DNA from: Neorhizobium galegae bv. orientalis str. HAMBI 540
Lineage (GTDB): Bacteria > Pseudomonadota > Alphaproteobacteria > Rhizobiales > Rhizobiaceae
Direction of reading: 5' to 3'
Length of the DNA: 64,000 nt
Assembly (NCBI RefSeq): GCF_000731315.1
Contig: NZ_HG938353.1
Span: 4,406,001 to 4,470,000, forward strand
The notes below the pieces were generated by a model. It did not search any database and was not told the origin of the DNA. It was given only the letters and a program-made list of their open reading frames with translations. The position numbers and the translations under genes were made by a program. The number at the start of each line of letters is the position of its first letter. The first letter of the stretch is position 1. Positions 25,354 through 33,290 of the stretch are shown in pieces.

Positions 25354-27252
25354 TCAGGCGGACTTCTTGTCGTCCTTGACTTCCTCGTAGTCGGCATCGA
25401 CGATATCGTCCTTGCCGCCCTCGGAACCCTCGCCTTCGGCCTGCTGGGCCTCATAGATGGCCTGGCCAAGCTTCATGGATACTTCCATCAGGACCTGCGT
25501 CTTTGCCTGGATGTCATCGGCATCCGGTTCCGGAGCTTCGATGGCGGTCTTCAGCGAAGCGATCGCATCCTCGATCGCCTTGCGGTCGGTCTCGGAAACC
25601 TTGTCGCCATATTCCTTCAGCGACTTCTCGCTGGAGTGAACGAGGCTTTCGGCCTGGTTCTTGGCTTCGACGCCGGCACGGCGCTTCTTGTCGGCTTCGG
25701 CATTGGCCTCGGCGTCCTTGACCATCTTCTCGATCTCGGCGTCGGAGAGACCGCCGGAAGCCTGGATACGGATCTGCTGTTCCTTGCCGGTGCCCTTGTC
25801 CTTGGCCGAAACCTGGACGATGCCATTGGCGTCGATGTCGAAGGTCACTTCGATCTGCGGCATGCCGCGCGGCGACGGCGGCAGGCCGACGAGGTCGAAC
25901 TGGCCGAGCAGCTTGTTGTCCTGGGCCATTTCGCGTTCGCCCTGCGATACGCGGATGGTCACGGCCTGCTGGTTGTCTTCGGCGGTCGAGAAGGTCTGGC
26001 TCTTCTTGGTCGGGATCGTCGTGTTACGGTCGATCAGGCGGGTGAAGACGCCACCGAGCGTTTCGATGCCGAGCGACAGCGGGGTCACGTCGAGAAGCAG
26101 AACGTCCTTGACATCGCCCTGAAGAACGCCGGCCTGGATGGCGGCGCCGAGAGCGACGACTTCATCCGGGTTGACGCCCTTGTGCGGCTCCTTGCCGAAC
26201 AGCTGCTTGACGACTTCCTGGACCTTCGGCATGCGGCTCATGCCGCCGACGAGAACCACTTCATCGATTTCGGCTGCGGTGACGCCGGCATCCTTGAGGG
26301 CTGCCTTGCACGGCGCGATGGTGCGCTGGACGAGATCGTCGACCAGGCTTTCGAACTTGGCGCGGGTCAGCTTCAGCGTCAGGTGCTTCGGACCGGAAGC
26401 GTCGGCGGTGATGAACGGCAGGTTGATTTCGGTCTGCTGCGAGGACGAGAGTTCGATCTTGGCCTTTTCGGCAGCTTCCTTGAGGCGCTGCAGAGCGAGC
26501 TTGTCGTTCTTCAGGTCGATGCCGTTGTCCTTCTTGAACTCGGCCGCGAGATATTCGACCAGACGCATGTCGAAGTCTTCACCACCGAGGAAGGTGTCGC
26601 CATTGGTGGACTTCACTTCGAAGACGCCGTCGCCGATTTCGAGAACCGAGATATCGAACGTGCCGCCGCCAAGGTCGTAGACGGCGATCGTCTTGCCGTC
26701 CTTCTTGTCGAGACCGTAGGCGAGAGCGGCAGCGGTCGGCTCGTTGATGATGCGGAGAACTTCAAGACCGGCGATGCGGCCTGCATCCTTGGTCGCCTGG
26801 CGCTGGGCATCGTTGAAGTATGCCGGAACGGTGATGACGGCCTTTTCGACCTTTTCACCGAGATAGGATTCGGCAGTTTCCTTCATCTTCTGAAGGATCA
26901 TCGCGGAAATCTGTGCGGGAGAATAGGCCTTGCCCTGAGCCTTGACCCAGGCGTCGCCATTGTCGCCTTTGACGATGTCGAAGGGGACGAGACCCCTATC
27001 CTTCTCGACGGTCGGATCTTCGTGGCGGCGGCCGATGAGGCGCTTCACAGCGAAGAGGGTATTGGTGGGGTTGGTCACTGCCTGGCGCTTGGCCGGCTGG
27101 CCGACGAGGCGTTCGCCGTCATCGGAAAATGCGACCATGGAGGGCGTGGTACGCGCGCCTTCGGCGTTCTCGATCACCTTCGCATCTTTGCCGTCCATGA
27201 TGGCGACGCAGGAGTTGGTGGTACCGAGGTCGATGCCAATTACTTTTGCCAT
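25354..27252 (-). CDS. dnaK: Chaperone protein DnaK (Hsp70)
   Basis: ATP-dependent Hsp70 chaperone, 632 residues. The nucleotide-binding domain starts [16 protein letters not shown] and includes [33 protein letters not shown] and [14 protein letters not shown]. The substrate domain begins near [14 protein letters not shown], and the C-terminal lid ends [10 protein letters not shown] with an acidic tail. The ribosome site AAAGGAGAGAG precedes the ATG. A sigma32-type promoter lies about 100 bases upstream. dnaJ follows, so this is the heat-shock dnaKJ operon; grpE is not in the window. Confidence 0.98.
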   Translation of the reverse strand: MAKVIGIDLGTTNSCVAIMDGKDAKVIENAEGARTTPSMVAFSDDGERLVGQPAKRQAVTNPTNTLFAVKRLIGRRHEDPTVEKDRGLVPFDIVKGDNGDAWVKAQGKAYSPAQISAMILQKMKETAESYLGEKVEKAVITVPAYFNDAQRQATKDAGRIAGLEVLRIINEPTAAALAYGLDKKDGKTIAVYDLGGGTFDISVLEIGDGVFEVKSTNGDTFLGGEDFDMRLVEYLAAEFKKDNGIDLKNDKLALQRLKEAAEKAKIELSSSQQTEINLPFITADASGPKHLTLKLTRAKFESLVDDLVQRTIAPCKAALKDAGVTAAEIDEVVLVGGMSRMPKVQEVVKQLFGKEPHKGVNPDEVVALGAAIQAGVLQGDVKDVLLLDVTPLSLGIETLGGVFTRLIDRNTTIPTKKSQTFSTAEDNQQAVTIRVSQGEREMAQDNKLLGQFDLVGLPPSPRGMPQIEVTFDIDANGIVQVSAKDKGTGKEQQIRIQASGGLSDAEIEKMVKDAEANAEADKKRRAGVEAKNQAESLVHSSEKSLKEYGDKVSETDRKAIEDAIASLKTAIEAPEPDADDIQAKTQVLMEVSMKLGQAIYEAQQAEGEGSEGGKDDIVDADYEEVKDDKKSA

Positions 27253-27354
27253 TTTCTTCTCTCTCCTTTAAGCGAACCATCGGAACCCCTCAAAGGCATT
27301 CCACTGACAGTTCCTCGACTGGGATGGTGCGCAGCATCGGCTGCGGTCATGCGG

Positions 27355-27386
27355 CGTATATAAGGACGGGTTTTTAGGACTGCAAG
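27355..27386 (-). promoter_or_regulatory. Sigma32-type heat-shock promoter for dnaKJ
   Basis: On the minus strand, CTTG (27386-27383) is followed after 18 bases by CTTATATACG (27364-27355). This matches the alphaproteobacterial RpoH consensus CTTG-N17/18-CyTATnT. Transcription would start near 27348, giving a leader of about 95 bases before dnaK. Confidence 0.7.
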
Positions 27387-27448
27387 GCGAGAAATCGCCC
27401 GGATCCTAGCAAAAAGAACAGTTTGCCGAGCAATACTGTGAATACGCT

Positions 27449-29929
27449 TCACTGCCCCATGATCAGGTCGAAAAGCGTGGTCTGCCGGGGCTGGCCTCTG
27501 GAGCCCGCAACGCCCACGTCGCCGGGCGGAACGGGGCCGCCGCCGATCGCTCCCGGGGGCACCGGAGTGGGCGAATCATAAGGGCCGCGATACTGGCGAT
27601 AATCACGGGCCGGAACGTCGCCGGGCGGTATCACGTCGCCATGGCGGCCGCGGTCGCCATAGACCGGCCGATTGTCGTAAATCTGTCTGTTGTCCCTGTT
27701 GTCATAGCCCTGATTGTCGCCATAGACGGGCCGCACGCGGGCGGGCTCCCGTTCGATCGAGGCGGAATCCTGGACAGGAGGGCGCGGCGCCGGCGGATAA
27801 TCGGCGGGAAGCTCTTCCTGGGTTCGGCGGCCGCCGGGCAGGATCCCGGAAATAATATCGCCAATCGTCGTCGACGGTGAATCCGGTTGGACTGCGGCAG
27901 GCGGCAAATCGAGGCCGCGGCCGGTGCCGAACAGCGGCGTCGGCGTATAACCCTTCATCGCCGACGTCATATATTCTTTCCAGGCTTTTGCGGGCAGCCC
28001 GCCGCCGGTCACCTTTTTCATGAAGGCGCCGTCGTCGTTGCCGAACCAGATGCCGGTGGTCATGATGCTGGTATAACCGACGAACAGTGCGTCGCGGAAC
28101 GACTGGGTGGTGCCCGACTTGCCGGCTGCCTGCCAGCCGTCGATCCTGGCGGCCTTGCCGGTGCCCTCGTTGATGACGCGGTTCATCATGCCGTTCATCG
28201 TCGCCGCCACCGGCTCGCTGAGCACGCGCGGGGGGTTGGCATAATCGGCCTCGTAAAGCACCTTGCCGTCCGGATCGGTGATGCGCTTGACGATATGCGG
28301 CGTCGCCTTGTAACCGCCGTTCATGAAGGACGCGTAGGCAGACGTCAGCTCGACCAGCGAGACTTCCGAGGTGCCGAGCGCGATCGAAGCATTTGCCTGG
28401 ATGTCGGAATCGATGCCGAGCCGGTGGGCGAGGCTCACCACCTTGTCGGGGCCGACCTGCATGACGAGCTGTGCGGCAACCGTATTGAGCGACTGCGCGA
28501 AGGCCGAGGCGAGCGTTACGGGACCGCGGTATTTCTCGTCGAAATTCTCCGGCGACCAGTTACCGATCTTGACCGGCGCATCGTTGACCATCGAGTCCGG
28601 CCGGGCGCCGGCTTCGAGTGCCGCGGCATAGACGAAGGGTTTGAAAGCCGAACCCGGCTGGCGTTTCGCCTTGACGGCGCGGTTGAACTGGCTTGTCGCA
28701 TAATCGCGGCCGCCGACCAGCGCCCGGATCGCCCCGGTCGCATCGACCGAGACGAGGGCTGCCTGCGAGGCGTTGAGCTTGCCGCCTTCCTTCTTGAGAA
28801 TATCGTTCAGCGACTTTTCGGCGGCGGCTTCGAGGCGCATGTCGAGCGTCGTTTCGACAGTCACGTCGACCTTCGGCTCGCCGATCAGGCTCTTCACCTC
28901 GTCGACGACCATGTCGGCGGCATAATGCTGGGCGCCGGTCCAGTAGCTCTTTGCTTTGGCCGGCGGTTGCGACATGGCGGTCTTGAGGTCGCTGTCGGTG
29001 ACATAGCCCTCTTCGCGCATCGTGCCGAGCACGATCTGGGCGCGGGTTTCCGCAGCCTTCGGGTCCCGGGCCGGCGACAGGCGGGACGGAGCCTTGAGGA
29101 GGCCGGCAAGTGTTGCCGCTTCGCCGAGGTTCACGTCGCGGGCGGACTTGTTGAAATACCGCCGCGAGGCAGCCTCCACGCCATAGGCGTTCGAACCGAA
29201 GAACACCCGGTTCAGGTACATGGCGAGGATCTGGTCCTTGGTAAACTTGTGCTCCAGCCAGAAGGACAACAGCACCTCCTGGATCTTGCGCTCGAAGGTG
29301 CGGTCCGGCGACAGGAATAGGTTCTTGGCGAGCTGCTGGGTAATCGTCGAACCGCCCTGGATCGGTTGGCCGGTCAGGTTGTTGACCACGGCGCGCGCCA
29401 GGCCGAACGGATCGACGCCGAAATGCGAATAGAAGCGCCGGTCCTCGATGGCGATGACCGCCTGCGGCAGGTAGGGCGACATTTCTTCGAGCGCCAGCGC
29501 CTCGCCGCCGGTGGAGCCGCGATTGGCAACGACCGAGCCGTCGACCGCGGTGATCTTCATGTTGGGGGGGCGATCCGGGATCGCCCAGGTGCTGGCGGCC
29601 GGCATTCTCGCACCATAATAGAGCACCAGCCCGCCAACGGCGATGCCGGCCCAGATGCCGAGCACGAAACACCAGTAGATCAATCTGCGGAGCGGCGCGA
29701 AAAACCCGCCGCCCTGGCCGCGTTGAGGAGCTTTTTTGTTGCGGGAAGGACGGGCACGTTCCGGACGCTCGGAACGCTCGTCGCTTTCGGCTCTCGATGG
29801 ACGTCTGCCAGGCCGGCCGTTGCCGTTGCCCACGACCCGTTCATCCGCGTCGAGGCGGAAATCGTCGCTCGGTCGCGAACCCTCGAAGGACGGTTCAACA
29901 CGTTTGTCTGATCTGCCTCTGGCTGCCAT
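27449..29929 (-). CDS. Class A penicillin-binding protein (PBP1A family)
   Basis: Bifunctional peptidoglycan glycosyltransferase and transpeptidase, 826 residues. The basic cytoplasmic N-terminus (about 85 residues) is followed by one membrane anchor (LIYWCFVLGIWAGIAVGGLV). The GT51 domain has the catalytic EDRRFYSHFGVDP and GGSTITQQLAKN motifs. The transpeptidase domain has the active Ser in GSAFKPF (SxxK), a TLASAFAQSLN motif and KSGTTQ. The last 120 residues are low-complexity, rich in Pro, Tyr, Asp and Arg (RDNRQIYDNRPVYGDRGRHG), and probably extend into the periplasm. It stands alone downstream of nothing obvious; dnaK follows on the same strand. Confidence 0.94.
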   Translation of the reverse strand: MAARGRSDKRVEPSFEGSRPSDDFRLDADERVVGNGNGRPGRRPSRAESDERSERPERARPSRNKKAPQRGQGGGFFAPLRRLIYWCFVLGIWAGIAVGGLVLYYGARMPAASTWAIPDRPPNMKITAVDGSVVANRGSTGGEALALEEMSPYLPQAVIAIEDRRFYSHFGVDPFGLARAVVNNLTGQPIQGGSTITQQLAKNLFLSPDRTFERKIQEVLLSFWLEHKFTKDQILAMYLNRVFFGSNAYGVEAASRRYFNKSARDVNLGEAATLAGLLKAPSRLSPARDPKAAETRAQIVLGTMREEGYVTDSDLKTAMSQPPAKAKSYWTGAQHYAADMVVDEVKSLIGEPKVDVTVETTLDMRLEAAAEKSLNDILKKEGGKLNASQAALVSVDATGAIRALVGGRDYATSQFNRAVKAKRQPGSAFKPFVYAAALEAGARPDSMVNDAPVKIGNWSPENFDEKYRGPVTLASAFAQSLNTVAAQLVMQVGPDKVVSLAHRLGIDSDIQANASIALGTSEVSLVELTSAYASFMNGGYKATPHIVKRITDPDGKVLYEADYANPPRVLSEPVAATMNGMMNRVINEGTGKAARIDGWQAAGKSGTTQSFRDALFVGYTSIMTTGIWFGNDDGAFMKKVTGGGLPAKAWKEYMTSAMKGYTPTPLFGTGRGLDLPPAAVQPDSPSTTIGDIISGILPGGRRTQEELPADYPPAPRPPVQDSASIEREPARVRPVYGDNQGYDNRDNRQIYDNRPVYGDRGRHGDVIPPGDVPARDYRQYRGPYDSPTPVPPGAIGGGPVPPGDVGVAGSRGQPRQTTLFDLIMGQ

Positions 29930-30097
29930 GGTGAGCCGGCATACCCCCGTTACGCGCCTGTCAAAACAGGCTGTTACTCGAATGTCTGATCGCCCAAGCT
30001 TTGGCTGGACTCTAAATGCGGCGATTTAAGGAGGCGTAAAGGAATGGTTTATCGGACAATACTTATTGAACCGCTTGACTTTCATCTCCATTTATGA

Positions 30098-30112
30098 GAA
30101 CAAATAGAGAAC
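30098..30112 (+). promoter_or_regulatory. LexA (SOS) box, alphaproteobacterial type
   Basis: GAAC (30098-30101), seven bases, GAAC (30109-30112): the direct-repeat SOS box GAAC-N7-GAAC known for alphaproteobacterial LexA. It ends 15 bases before the ATG of a 57-codon gene and overlaps where a -10 element should lie downstream of CTTGACT (30074-30080). Confidence 0.75.
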
Positions 30113-30127
30113 ATTTGGAGGGTGCTG

Positions 30128-30301
30128 ATGAGCAGAACCGAACATGTGATCGAACGTGCAATGGCCGCAGTCGCGGCATCGAAGGCTCTGCGCGAGGCCG
30201 AAGCGCAGCGTCGGCGCGAGACGTTCCAGAAGATACAGATCGCCAACCAGCGACGCCCGAACATCCCCAAGGGTATCCAGCTGCCGCTGGACCTTCATTG
30301 A
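30128..30301 (+). CDS. Small basic protein, probably SOS-controlled (57 residues)
   Basis: An ATG preceded by the strong ribosome site TTGGAGGG opens a 57-codon frame beginning MSRTEHVIERAMAAV. It continues with a charged helical stretch rich in Ala, Glu and Arg (ALREAEAQRRRETFQKIQIA), then NQRRPNIPKGIQLPLDLH. I do not recognise a family. Predicted features are an amphipathic, possibly coiled, helix and a Pro-containing tail; no signal peptide or membrane segment. A GAAC-N7-GAAC LexA box just upstream suggests DNA-damage induction. A hairpin with arms CAACGCCC/GGGCGTTG follows the stop at 30309-30333. Confidence 0.75.
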   Translation: MSRTEHVIERAMAAVAASKALREAEAQRRRETFQKIQIANQRRPNIPKGIQLPLDLH

Positions 30302-30393
30302 AAGGCCGCAACGCCCTGCAATGCCGGGCGTTGACCTGTGTCACAAAAGCTGCCCGATACCATATCAGACCTTAAAAAAATCCGATTCCTGAT

Positions 30394-30418
30394 GGAACAA
30401 GGAGGCAAGATCCGCGTT
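30394..30418 (+). promoter_or_regulatory. EcfG/RpoE2-type general stress promoter
   Basis: GGAAC (30394-30398), 16 bases, CGTT (30415-30418), an exact match to the alphaproteobacterial EcfG consensus. It lies 32 bases before the ATG of the 60-residue gene at 30451. Confidence 0.8.
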
Positions 30419-30450
30419 ACGACGGATTCCACCTTGGAGGAGGGGAGGAT

Positions 30451-30633
30451 ATGCAGAAAATCGTCGAGGCAGTGATCCGCAACGGCGACCAGCGTGTTCC
30501 GGTCGGGCTGGTCAGTGTCAAGCAGGCGCTTGAAATGCCTGAAAGGGGGATGCTGGAGTTCAGTCATCCCGCCTATGAGGCCGGAAAGACGGATATTTTC
30601 GTCAATCGCGAAACCCTTTCGAAGCTGATGTAA
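30451..30633 (+). CDS. Hypothetical small protein (60 residues), stress-promoter controlled
   Basis: Reads MQKIVEAVIRNGDQRVPVGL, then VSVKQALEMPERGMLEFSHP and a C-terminal DIFVNRETLSKLM. It is soluble, mixed charge, with no signal or membrane segment and no family I recognise. A strong ribosome site (GGAGGAGGGGAGG) precedes the ATG and an exact EcfG-type promoter sits upstream, so a general stress role is inferred. It is the first of a run of short genes on this strand. Confidence 0.75.
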   Translation: MQKIVEAVIRNGDQRVPVGLVSVKQALEMPERGMLEFSHPAYEAGKTDIFVNRETLSKLM

Positions 30634-30751
30634 TCGCGGCAGGCGGCGAAAAACCGGCAGTTTGAGACGACCCGAAACGCGAATTCGTGATTTCGGGTTC
30701 ATCGCTTTGCGGGTTACGTTATGCCTGCAACCACAGCGAAAGGAGAATGGC

Positions 30752-30955
30752 ATGAAGACAATTCTCGTCATCGCCGCCGTGCTCGGCCTGTCGTCGACCG
30801 CAGCTCTTGCGGAATGCGCCGGCCACAACGTCACGGCTTCCGACAAGGTGGACAAGGAAGTCACCACGGCAAGCATTGCGGCTCCGAAAATGGATCCGCG
30901 CGAGGAAGCCACCGTGCTGAAACAGTCCGAAGGACAGGCTAAAGCCACCGAATAA
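30752..30955 (+). CDS. Small secreted hypothetical protein (67 residues)
   Basis: A clear signal peptide (MKTILVIAAVLGLSSTAALA, cleavage before ECAGHN) leaves a mature peptide of about 47 residues that is polar and contains one Cys (ECAGHNVTASDKVDKEVTTA). I do not recognise a family; similar short secreted proteins of unknown role occur in rhizobia. AAAGGAG lies upstream. The nearer ATG at 30746 is out of frame. No EcfG motif precedes it, so it may be read through from the gene at 30451. It is followed by an intrinsic terminator. Confidence 0.75.
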   Translation: MKTILVIAAVLGLSSTAALAECAGHNVTASDKVDKEVTTASIAAPKMDPREEATVLKQSEGQAKATE

Positions 30956-30963
30956 TCGTTTTG

Positions 30964-30994
30964 CCCGCGCCGGCTTCCCGCCGGTGCGGGTTTT
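30964..30994 (+). terminator. Rho-independent terminator
   Basis: CCCGCGCCGGC (30964-30974) pairs with GCCGGTGCGGG (30980-30990), one wobble, five-base loop, followed by TTTT. It ends the transcript of the small secreted protein gene. Confidence 0.85.
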
Positions 30995-31041
30995 CATTTT
31001 GCTTCAGATAGAGACCCGCCCTCTCGGATAGATCGAGCAAC

Positions 31042-31066
31042 GGAACCTCGCGTTCCGCTTGGTGTT
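31042..31066 (+). promoter_or_regulatory. EcfG-type stress promoter
   Basis: GGAAC (31042-31046), 18 bases, TTG (31065-31067). It fits the looser RpoE2 rule GGAAC-N18/19-TT. It would start transcription just before the ribosome site of the gene at 31088, giving a very short leader. Confidence 0.55.
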
Positions 31067-31087
31067 GTTTCCGAAAAGGAGACTCCC

Positions 31088-31336
31088 ATGGCTAAAAAAT
31101 CTCTCGCTGCCGGCTTTACCGGCGACGTCGCCGAAGAGACAGGCGTTAGCGCTCGTACGAAATCTGCTGTTCATCATGTCAAGGACGAGGCGGGTATGGT
31201 TGGCGCTCATGCCGTCGATCATCCGGCGGCTACCGGGTCGGCAATTGCCGTTATCGGCCTGCTCGGCCTGGCGATCGGCTACATGCTCGGCATGTCGTCC
31301 GCGTCCCGCGACCGGCGCTGGTATCGCCAGAGGTGA
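31088..31336 (+). CDS. DUF883/ElaB-like small tail-anchored membrane protein (82 residues)
   Basis: A soluble N-terminal half (AKKSLAAGFTGDVAEETGVS...SAVHHVKDEAG) is followed by HPAATGSAIAVIGLLGLAIGYMLGMSS, a single C-terminal membrane segment, and a basic end RRWYRQR. The HPAAT-hydrophobic-GYxxG layout is shared with the protein at 32198-32569, so the two are paralogues of the ElaB/YqjD type, which in E. coli are inner-membrane, stationary-phase, ribosome-associated proteins. That role is only family knowledge. AAAAGGAGA precedes the ATG. Confidence 0.75.
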   Translation: MAKKSLAAGFTGDVAEETGVSARTKSAVHHVKDEAGMVGAHAVDHPAATGSAIAVIGLLGLAIGYMLGMSSASRDRRWYRQR

Positions 31337-31368
31337 GTGAGGTTTTCCTCAGAATCCTGTCCGCTCCT

Positions 31369-31393
31369 GGAACAGTGGCGGGCCTCAGTCGTT
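31369..31393 (+). promoter_or_regulatory. EcfG-type stress promoter
   Basis: GGAAC (31369-31373), 16 bases, CGTT (31390-31393): exact consensus, 28 bases before the ATG of the proline-rich gene at 31422. Confidence 0.8.
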
Positions 31394-31421
31394 GGTTTCC
31401 TGACAGGAAAAGGAGGCCATC

Positions 31422-31616
31422 ATGCCCAATCGAGACCCTATCCCGACTCCGAGCCCTCAGCCGCGCGGGCCGACACCGGCGGGCGGAGTTCCCGATCGCA
31501 CCCAGGAAAAGCCGCCATTGACGCCGGCGCAGGATCCTGGCGACAGCAAGAACCCGCAGGATCCGACGCTTGATCCTGCACTCCTGCCGACCGGCGATCC
31601 GGCCGGCATGGCGTAA
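31422..31616 (+). CDS. Proline-rich disordered small protein (64 residues)
   Basis: Begins MPNRDPIPTPSPQPRGPTPA and is rich throughout in Pro, Asp and Gly (about one residue in four is Pro). No hydrophobic segment, no signal peptide and no Cys are visible; it is expected to be intrinsically disordered. I do not recognise a family. The ribosome site AAAAGGAGG and an exact EcfG promoter directly upstream support it as a real, stress-induced gene. Confidence 0.7.
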   Translation: MPNRDPIPTPSPQPRGPTPAGGVPDRTQEKPPLTPAQDPGDSKNPQDPTLDPALLPTGDPAGMA

Positions 31617-31656
31617 CCGGGCCGAACCTTCTGCCCAGCCCGCGGACACTCGCGAC

Positions 31657-31688
31657 GGACCCGTATAGGTAGTAACCCGTACGGGTCC
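31657..31688. repeat. Perfect 9-bp inverted repeat (possible terminator)
   Basis: GGACCCGTA (31657-31665) and TACGGGTCC (31680-31688) around a 14-base loop, 41 bases after the stop of the proline-rich gene. There is no T-run immediately after it. The following 220 bases up to the next gene are AT-rich near 31695-31740 and otherwise featureless to me. Confidence 0.6.
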
Positions 31689-31909
31689 ACCCTTATATTG
31701 CACCCCTCTATTATTGTTATTGTCAATTTATTAGCCAAGGCTCAAAATCCCCTCTCCTGTGGCTTGCAGACCTTTTTCCTCGGGCGCCGACAAGGCCGGC
31801 GCAAGACTGTCGCAATAAAAGGCCGCTGGTAATTTTCTCCGGCCGCCATTGCTGAATGGGGCGAGGGGAGTGGTCCGCCGGTCGGGCACCGTATGATCGG
31901 GAGGGTTAT

Positions 31910-32122
31910 ATGCCTACACAGATGGTTCGAAATCCGGTCAATCCCGAGCAGCTCAGCCTGCTGCAGCAGGTCTTTGACCAGGCTTGTGCCGAACACCAGA
32001 TCGACAAGGCGAGCCCCGATGCGGAGGCGCTCGCACTGATCCTGGTGAACTCGCTTCAAAAAGGCTCGGATGACAAGCAAAAGCTCTCGGCGCTCGCCGA
32101 GGCGCTGGCGAAAAGCCGATAG
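31910..32122 (+). CDS. Hypothetical helical protein (70 residues)
   Basis: Reads MPTQMVRNPVNPEQLSLLQQ and continues VFDQACAEHQIDKASPDAEA, ending with a helical LSALAEALAKSR. It is soluble and predominantly alpha-helical, of unknown family. GGGAGG lies 7 bases before the ATG at 31910; an in-frame upstream start at 31856 is less likely. No EcfG motif was found upstream. Confidence 0.7.
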   Translation: MPTQMVRNPVNPEQLSLLQQVFDQACAEHQIDKASPDAEALALILVNSLQKGSDDKQKLSALAEALAKSR

Positions 32123-32138
32123 CTTCTCGCCTAAACGA

Positions 32139-32163
32139 GGAACCTATCAGTCCTTCGACAGTT
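32139..32163 (+). promoter_or_regulatory. EcfG-type stress promoter
   Basis: GGAAC (32139-32143), 17 bases, GTT (32161-32163). This fits GGAAC-N16/17-cGTT with the C replaced, or GGAAC-N18-TT. It lies 35 bases before the ATG of the DUF883-like gene. Confidence 0.6.
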
Positions 32164-32197
32164 GAACGGTCTCTCGATCAACTCAAGGAGGCCGGTA

Positions 32198-32569
32198 ATG
32201 GCAGAGCCCATCAGAAACCTGAATACACCCGCGAAGTCGGATACGCCCTCTTTCGATCACGAGCCCAGCGAAAACGTCAAGGCCGAGATTGCGACGCTTC
32301 GTTCCGAGATCGCCAATCTGCGCGAGATGCTCGCCGAAAAGACCGGCGCTGCCTATGGTAAGGTCGCCGAGCGTGCCGGCAATGCCGCGCATTACGTCCA
32401 GAATGAAGCAAGCTCGGTTGCCGGCACCATCCGCGAGCACCCTGCCGCCACGACGACGCTGTTCACCCTGATCGGCGCCATCGGTTTTGCGATCGGCTAT
32501 GTGGTGGCCACCGCTTCTGCCGACAGCAAACATGCCTGGTATGACCGCTATCTGAGCGGCCGCCTTTAG
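32198..32569 (+). CDS. DUF883/ElaB-YqjD-like membrane protein (123 residues)
   Basis: A polar N-terminus is followed by a coiled-coil (ENVKAEIATLRSEIANLREM), an amphipathic helix (YGKVAERAGNAAHYVQNEAS) and then REHPAATTTLFTLIGAIGFAIGYVVA as single C-terminal membrane segment with a short tail. This is the ElaB/YqjD/DUF883 arrangement. The shared HPAAT...GFAIGY block makes it a paralogue of the 31088 gene. AAGGAGG precedes the ATG at 32198. Its stop overlaps the end of the convergent YbaK gene by four bases. Confidence 0.82.
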   Translation: MAEPIRNLNTPAKSDTPSFDHEPSENVKAEIATLRSEIANLREMLAEKTGAAYGKVAERAGNAAHYVQNEASSVAGTIREHPAATTTLFTLIGAIGFAIGYVVATASADSKHAWYDRYLSGRL

Positions 32570-33048
32570 GCGGCGCCATCTGGTACCGGATCCTGACCGA
32601 CATCGACCCAGGTCGCTGCGGTCAGGTCCGCCATACGGTCGGGGCTGATACGCACCGCGGCATTGACGGCGCCGGCCGCGGGCACGACTTCCGGAAATTT
32701 TAGAAGAGATACGTCGCAGTAGATCGGCGTCGGCGCAGGCAGCCCGAACGGGCATACGCCGCCGACAGGATGCCCGGTGATCGCCACGACGTCGTCGCCG
32801 CCGAGCATGCGCGGCTTTGCGCCGAACCGATCCCGGAATTTGCGATTGTCCAGACGGCTGGTTCCTGACATGACGACCAGCGCGATAATTTCGCCGGCGC
32901 GCACGCAGATCGTCTTGGCGATCTGTTCGGGCGCCACCCCGTGGGCAGCAGCGGCAAGCGGCACGGTCGCCGAGCTTTCCTCGGTAATGATGACGTGGAT
33001 ATCGGGGGCGTTGGTGGCGAAGAAGGCGCGGACGGATTCGAGGCTCAT
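32566..33048 (-). CDS. YbaK/EbsC-family aminoacyl-tRNA deacylase-like protein
   Basis: 160-residue protein of the YbaK/ProX editing-domain family, which hydrolyses mischarged aminoacyl-tRNA. Visible motifs are the N-terminal EESSATVPLAAAAHGVAPEQIAKTI and the catalytic-Lys region (AKTICVR). The glycine-rich loop TGHPVGGVCPFGLP and IYCDVSLL follow. Specificity (Cys-tRNA-Pro versus Ala-tRNA-Pro or other) cannot be told. It converges on the DUF883-like gene. Confidence 0.88.
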   Translation of the reverse strand: MSLESVRAFFATNAPDIHVIITEESSATVPLAAAAHGVAPEQIAKTICVRAGEIIALVVMSGTSRLDNRKFRDRFGAKPRMLGGDDVVAITGHPVGGVCPFGLPAPTPIYCDVSLLKFPEVVPAAGAVNAAVRISPDRMADLTAATWVDVGQDPVPDGAA

Positions 33049-33170
33049 GGCCGCAAAATTGGCGCAGGATCACGCCCGCCGCAAGAGAACAATAGAGCTA
33101 TGCGAGAATTGCAATGCTGCACTGCGATATCGTGACTGTTTTTTGAGCTTCGATCCTGTATGTTCAATTC

Positions 33171-33290
33171 ATCGACGGGCGCACTCCTCCTCCCAGCGCC
33201 CTTGATGGGACCGACAACACCTCCTCCTCCCAGTTGTTGGTCAGTTTCAGAAACCCGGCGCACCTCCTCCCGCGCCGGGTTTTCTGTTTT
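33171..33290 (+). ncRNA. nfeR1: Trans-acting sRNA of the alpha-r14 / NfeR1 family
   Basis: Three consecutive stem-loops each expose an anti-Shine-Dalgarno loop. Stem 1 is GGGCGC/GCGCCC (33177-33201) with CTCCTCCTCCC at 33184-33194. Stem 2 is ACCGACAAC/GTTGTTGGT (33210-33241) with the same motif at 33221-33231. Stem 3 is CCCGGCGC/GCGCCGGG (33254-33279) with CCTCCTCCC at 33263-33271, followed by a T-rich terminator tail. This is the hallmark of the rhizobial alpha-r14 sRNAs; the S. meliloti member NfeR1 represses ABC-transporter mRNAs and affects nodulation. The start (33171) is estimated. Confidence 0.9.

Noticed and set aside
25255..27363. Long plus-strand open frame (702 codons) opposite dnaK
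   Set aside because: The encoded sequence is Gly/Leu/Asp-rich low-information antisense of a strongly conserved gene; long antisense frames opposite dnaK are a known artefact.
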